Program-made: the position numbers and the translations under genes | The notes under the pieces: model-generated | Databases searched by the model: none | Told to the model about the DNA's origin: nothing | What the model saw: the letters and a program-made list of their open reading frames with translations, nothing else | In this document: piece after piece, positions 60,306-64,000 of the stretch | Numbering within the stretch: position 1 is the first letter of the stretch | Layout of the letters: each line of letters opens with the position of its first letter | Assembly (NCBI RefSeq): GCF_007859945.1 | Contig: NZ_SJPQ01000001.1 | Span: 496,001-560,000 of the forward strand | DNA from: Pseudobythopirellula maris | GTDB taxonomy: Bacteria; Planctomycetota; Planctomycetia; Pirellulales; Lacipirellulaceae | DNA: 64,000 nt | Reading direction: 5' to 3'

Positions 60306-62114
60306 TTAGAAAAAATCGAGATCGCGGAACGCCCGCACGCCGCGTCGCAGGGGCAATAGCGTCGTCACCATGCCAACGATGATCGCCAAGAGCGCCGCCC
60401 CCACCACCCAGTACGGCAGGTGCTCTGCTTGCACAAAACCGAGCGAGAAGGCGCCGCGCTCGACAATCAGGTAGATGTGACACGGCAGGGCGGCGAGCAC
60501 GATCGTCACGATGATGTAAAGCGCGCTGAGCACGAGGTTGAGCGTCCCTCCAAAGCCGGCGGCGATCTTCGAGGGCGACGGCTCGTGGAAGTTGGGCATC
60601 ATCGCCCCGAGCCCCACCGCGAGCGCCGCGAGCCCGAAGCAGAGCAGCACCGTGGTGAACTGGTGGGCCGCGATGATCAACCCATCGACCCGCAACATCG
60701 CGTCGCTCACCAAGATCAGCAGCCCGCACGGGGCCCACGAGCCGAACGAGGCGAACACGAACTTGCTCCACACGATCGTCTCGCGGCGGATCGGCATCAG
60801 TCCCAAGACCCAGAACCGGCGTCCCTCGAGACTGACCATCGGGTAGATGAAACGCGTGGTGAACGTCGACAGAATGAGCCCCACGACCGCCAGGTTCAGG
60901 AAGCTCACCATGTTGACCCAGGTGATGTAGCTGACGTCGTTCTTCGGGTTGTTGAAGCGGTCGAGGTTCAGGAAATAGAGCCCCAACAGGCCGAAGAAAA
61001 TGAGGAACTGCGACCACTGCACCGGGTCGCGACGCAGCAGGCGCCAGTCCTTGATCAAGATCAGCCGCATCTGCTTGGGCAATGGCGCGAGGGCGTGGTC
61101 GGCCAGGCGGTCGACCCAGGCGATCGCCGCGCGACGGGGCCAGCGCGGCCGGCATTCGAGCTGGCTGAAGGCCTTGCGGTACCACCACTTGCCCGCCTGC
61201 CACACCGCCAAACGGAGCAGCAACGCGTTGGTTACGAGCACCGACAGGTAGAGCAGGCTGCGGATGATCGGCGTCTCGGTGAACTCGGTCGCCACGCCCG
61301 TCATCGGTCGCACCGCCTCGAGCAGGCCGTGGCTCAGCCAGGAACTCGGCAGCCACTCTTCCTGGGTGATGCTGAAGCGGCGCACGGTCTCGTTGAACCA
61401 CTCGCTCCCAAAGAGCCGCTCCTGAGGCCCGCTCACGGTGAGCCACACCGCCCTGCCAGCAAACGCCACCGACACCAATGCAACGACCGCCGCCACGGCC
61501 TGCCGCATCGCCGGCATCATGTACACCAAGAACAAACATATGAGCGCTCCCACGCCGCACGGGATGTACACGAACGACAGCACGAGCGGCATGATCAACG
61601 CATAGTATTGCCAGCCCGCCCCGCTCACCAAGCCGTAGGCGATCGTCATGGGGCTCGCCAGCAGGAAGAACCCCCAGCTGCTAAAAAGCACCGCCTCTTC
61701 GAACTTGTGCAGCACGATCCGCTCGGCCCGCGCCGGGGTGGTGAGCAGAAAACGCGCCTCGCGTGAGCTGAACAAACCGCTGTAAAGGATGATGCCGGAG
61801 GAGAACACCAGCATCACGTTGAGCGACGCAAAGAACAGGTCGAAGATGAACTGAACGGTTTGCGAGTGGTAAGACGCACCGGGGGCGCCGACGTGCTGCG
61901 AGATGAAGCTGAACCCCCAGTGGAACAGCAGGAACAATCCGCCCCAGAAAAACGCGCTGAGCCCCGCGACCAGCAGCGTCCGCAACCGGGCGTGCGCCAT
62001 CAATTCCCGAAGGTTGGCCGCGATGATCTGCTTGCGCAGCCGGCTGAAGAGGCGCGCCTCGGTGTCCTCGCTCGGCGCCGCGGGGGCCACGCCCTCGGGG
62101 GTTGTCGTGCTCAC
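60306..62114 (-). CDS. ABC-2 type transporter permease
   Basis: The 602-residue inner-membrane protein has about twelve hydrophobic helices in two clusters, for example TLLVAGLSAFFWGGLFLLFH and VGLILSTFTTRFIYPMVSLE. A basic cytoplasmic stretch (KQMRLILIKDWRLLRRDP) follows the first cluster, as in large two-part exporters of the YhgE/ABC-2 class. The GTG start overlaps the stop of the ATPase gene by four bases (GTGA), so the two are translationally coupled. An open extension upstream is shadow sequence of the ATPase gene. The cargo is unknown. Confidence 0.88.
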   Translation of the reverse strand: MSTTTPEGVAPAAPSEDTEARLFSRLRKQIIAANLRELMAHARLRTLLVAGLSAFFWGGLFLLFHWGFSFISQHVGAPGASYHSQTVQFIFDLFFASLNVMLVFSSGIILYSGLFSSREARFLLTTPARAERIVLHKFEEAVLFSSWGFFLLASPMTIAYGLVSGAGWQYYALIMPLVLSFVYIPCGVGALICLFLVYMMPAMRQAVAAVVALVSVAFAGRAVWLTVSGPQERLFGSEWFNETVRRFSITQEEWLPSSWLSHGLLEAVRPMTGVATEFTETPIIRSLLYLSVLVTNALLLRLAVWQAGKWWYRKAFSQLECRPRWPRRAAIAWVDRLADHALAPLPKQMRLILIKDWRLLRRDPVQWSQFLIFFGLLGLYFLNLDRFNNPKNDVSYITWVNMVSFLNLAVVGLILSTFTTRFIYPMVSLEGRRFWVLGLMPIRRETIVWSKFVFASFGSWAPCGLLILVSDAMLRVDGLIIAAHQFTTVLLCFGLAALAVGLGAMMPNFHEPSPSKIAAGFGGTLNLVLSALYIIVTIVLAALPCHIYLIVERGAFSLGFVQAEHLPYWVVGAALLAIIVGMVTTLLPLRRGVRAFRDLDFF

Positions 62115-62890
62115 GGGGCGGCCGCCTCGGCGTCGGTCTCTGTCGGCTGCGACTCGGCCTCGGGGCGGTGGGCGCCGACCATGTCCAGGTACAGCCGCTC
62201 CAGCGACCCGTCGGCGTCGCCCCCCGCCTGACGCATCTCGTCGAGCGTTCCCAGGAACAGCAGCTCGCCGCGGTTCATCACCCCGATGCGATCGGCGATC
62301 TCCTCGGCGGCCGTGAGGGTGTGGGTCGACATGAACACGGTCGCCCCGCCTCGCGCCTGCTCGCGCATCAAGTCTTTCACCAAGCGGATGCTGTGCGGGT
62401 CGAGGCCGACCATCGGCTCGTCGACGATCAGCACCCGCGGCGTGTGGATCAAAGCCGAGGCGAAAACCGTGCGTTGCTTCATGCCGTGCGAGTAACTCTC
62501 GCACAGGTCGTCGACAAAGGGCTCTAGACCGAACCGCTCGACCTCGCGGCCGATCGCCGCCGCCGCCTCGTGCGGCGCCAGGCCGTGCATCTCGGCGACG
62601 AACGTCAGGAACTCGCGGCCCGAGAGTTTGTCGTACAGATACGGTTCGTCGGGGACGTAGCCGATGAGCTGGGCCGCCCGCCGCGGGTCTTGGGCGACAT
62701 CGAACCCTTCGACGAGCACCCGGCCGGCGCCGGCCCGTAGCAAGCCGACGAGCATCTTGATCGAGGTGGTCTTGCCTGCGCCGTTGTGGCCGAGTAGCGT
62801 GAACAGCTCGCCGCTCTCGATGCGGAGCGATAGCGATCGGACGGCCTGTTTTGAGCCGTAATTCCTGCTGACCGCTTCGAACTCAATCAT
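62111..62890 (-). CDS. ABC transporter ATPase
   Basis: The 259-residue ATPase has Walker A GHNGAGKT at 34-41, the signature region YSHGMKQRTVFASAL, Walker B PRVLIVDEPMVGLD and the switch His (FMSTHTLTAAEE). The signature SHGMKQ instead of LSGGQ is common in drug/lipid-type ABC-2 exporters. It is coupled to the permease downstream. The C-terminus is Ala/Glu-rich. Confidence 0.93.
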   Translation of the reverse strand: MIEFEAVSRNYGSKQAVRSLSLRIESGELFTLLGHNGAGKTTSIKMLVGLLRAGAGRVLVEGFDVAQDPRRAAQLIGYVPDEPYLYDKLSGREFLTFVAEMHGLAPHEAAAAIGREVERFGLEPFVDDLCESYSHGMKQRTVFASALIHTPRVLIVDEPMVGLDPHSIRLVKDLMREQARGGATVFMSTHTLTAAEEIADRIGVMNRGELLFLGTLDEMRQAGGDADGSLERLYLDMVGAHRPEAESQPTETDAEAAAP

Positions 62891-62963
62891 GCCTAAGCGC
62901 CGGGGCTGCCGGGGGACCTGCTCCTGGGAAGACTGGCGACGCCAAGCCCTGAATCCAGTCGCT

Positions 62964-63980
62964 TCAGTTTACGCCCGACGGATGGGCAGCGGGAGAGTCG
63001 GCCTCAGTGCCGATCGGACGGAACCCCGCGCCGCCGCCGGCCTCCCACGTCGGTACAGAAGCAGTGCTCTCTTCGGCGGGACGCTCGGCCTGGTCGACTA
63101 CCGCGTAGCGGGCCAGTTCGAGCAGGTCGTGGGCGATCTGGTTCGAGCTCCGCTCGTCCATCCGCTCGAACATCAGCTTGGTGCTGACAAAGTAGGCGTG
63201 CTGTCTGAGGATCCGTCCATCGTCCGACACCCAGAGTTCCGCGCGGAGGCGGTTGTCGCTCGACACGCCCGCCGTTGGCGACGCGCGGTATTCGATTCGT
63301 CGGGCGTTAACCAAATCGCCGTGGTGGGTGATTCGCACCTGCTCCATCACCTCGGCCTCGATCATCTCGACGGGAGAACGCGGCGTGCCAAACGGGTTGT
63401 AGACCTCGCGCACCCACTTGCGCCCCACCGAGGCGTGGAGCAGCTTCGTGTCGGGTATCAGCTCTGTGGAGAGCACGCCATCTTCCGGCCAAGCAAACTC
63501 CATCTCCTTGGTGAACCCGCTGACGCGTGCTTTGACGACGAAAGTGCCTTTGTTCACGCGGCCGCTGAGCGTGACATGGTCGGGGATGTCGTTCACCTCA
63601 ATCTTGGCGTTGAACGACGAGAGCTTGCCAATCGAGTCGAGCATCGCCCGCGTCCGCATGGTGAGCGACACGCCTCCCAGGCTCTGCACGAGCCCCGCCA
63701 TCCAGGGAGGGGCGACTTGCGCAACCGGGATGTCCCGCAGACGCACGAGGCTGTGCACTTCCTTGGCGCCCAAGACGCCATCGACAGTCTGAGAGACGGC
63801 TTCGCCGCACTTTTTGCCGCCGAATTCAATCTCCCACGCCACTGGGCGGCTATCGTGCATGGCCAGCGTGGCGGGCGGCTCGCCGCGGTACATCTGCGGC
63901 AAGATCTTGGCGAACAGAAGCCAAGACATGCTGGCGGCCCAGGTCGTTAAGACCGCCGCGGTGAACAAACGATTTCCCAT
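62964..63980 (-). CDS. Membrane-anchored protein of unknown function upstream of the ABC exporter
   Basis: The 338-residue protein begins with a hydrophobic anchor (FTAAVLTTWAASMSWLLFA) and continues with a beta-rich domain: GKKCGEAVSQTVDGVLGAKE, SLTMRTRAMLDSIGKLSSFN, FNAKIEVNDIPDHVTLSGRV and ELWVSDDGRILRQHAYFVST. No family is recognised. It lies 73 bases before the ATPase gene on the same strand, so it may be a periplasmic accessory of that exporter. Confidence 0.72.
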   Translation of the reverse strand: MGNRLFTAAVLTTWAASMSWLLFAKILPQMYRGEPPATLAMHDSRPVAWEIEFGGKKCGEAVSQTVDGVLGAKEVHSLVRLRDIPVAQVAPPWMAGLVQSLGGVSLTMRTRAMLDSIGKLSSFNAKIEVNDIPDHVTLSGRVNKGTFVVKARVSGFTKEMEFAWPEDGVLSTELIPDTKLLHASVGRKWVREVYNPFGTPRSPVEMIEAEVMEQVRITHHGDLVNARRIEYRASPTAGVSSDNRLRAELWVSDDGRILRQHAYFVSTKLMFERMDERSSNQIAHDLLELARYAVVDQAERPAEESTASVPTWEAGGGAGFRPIGTEADSPAAHPSGVN

Positions 63981-64000
63981 GGCTGGCTTCCGGGCCCCCT

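Overview
The window is high-GC bacterial chromosome that most resembles a planctomycete of the Pirellulales (Lacipirellulaceae-like). The evidence is a secreted protein with HAF repeats, dockerin-like Ca-binding loops and a PEP-CTERM tail, a secreted DUF1598-type protein, tandem DUF6268-type barrel proteins, a free-standing RNA polymerase alpha C-terminal domain, an ABC-2 permease fused to a CPBP domain, and menaquinone synthesis by the futalosine route. No plasmid, prophage, intact insertion sequence or CRISPR array is seen. Family names come from recognising motifs by eye; no database search was run.

Layout. 0-13.5 kb: a metal ABC permease fused to a DtxR-like domain, the HAF protein, endonuclease IV, nucleoside diphosphate kinase, an FHA-GAF-sigma54 activator, a DUF1598-type protein, two barrel paralogues, a solitary Vsr-like nuclease and a VKOR-thioredoxin fusion. 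13.7-18.9 kb: a plus-strand run starting with a SyrB2-like Fe(II)/2-oxoglutarate enzyme that has the halogenase-type HxA in place of HxD, then an SDR, a family 9 glycosyltransferase, an LpxL-type acyltransferase and a double GNAT protein. 19-23.7 kb: an RlmM-like methyltransferase, a UvrD/PcrA helicase, and the free-standing alpha-CTD behind a promoter and a leader of about 300 nt. 23.7-30.2 kb: a three-gene overlapping membrane/ATPase operon, a Tyr/Cys-rich secreted protein, RNase III and MgtE. 30.2-32.7 kb: a repeat-rich island with two unassigned genes, the first more AT-rich. 32.7-34.3 kb: galactokinase and tRNA-Phe.

34.5-46.2 kb is one eight-gene plus-strand operon: an alpha/alpha-toroid protein, a single-pass membrane protein, ExbB/TolQ, two ExbD/TolR proteins, a 1112-residue membrane-anchored beta-propeller protein, a TPR plus family 5 solute-binding protein, and a secreted protein. 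It looks like a proton-motive-force-driven envelope machine of unknown function and is one of the two most interesting parts of the window. 46.2-53.2 kb: an RluA-type pseudouridine synthase, Maf, a Gfo/Idh/MocA oxidoreductase, transketolase and a secreted unknown protein. 53.3-64 kb: a minus-strand block mixing futalosine-pathway genes (mqnA, mqnC, probable aminofutalosine deaminase) with two ABC-2 exporters.

Intergenic DNA carries several repeat families: a nested inverted repeat and a related hairpin pair that share a CCGCCAAGACGCCAAG motif, a 115-bp direct repeat, a coding-like diverged repeat pair and a REP-like palindrome.
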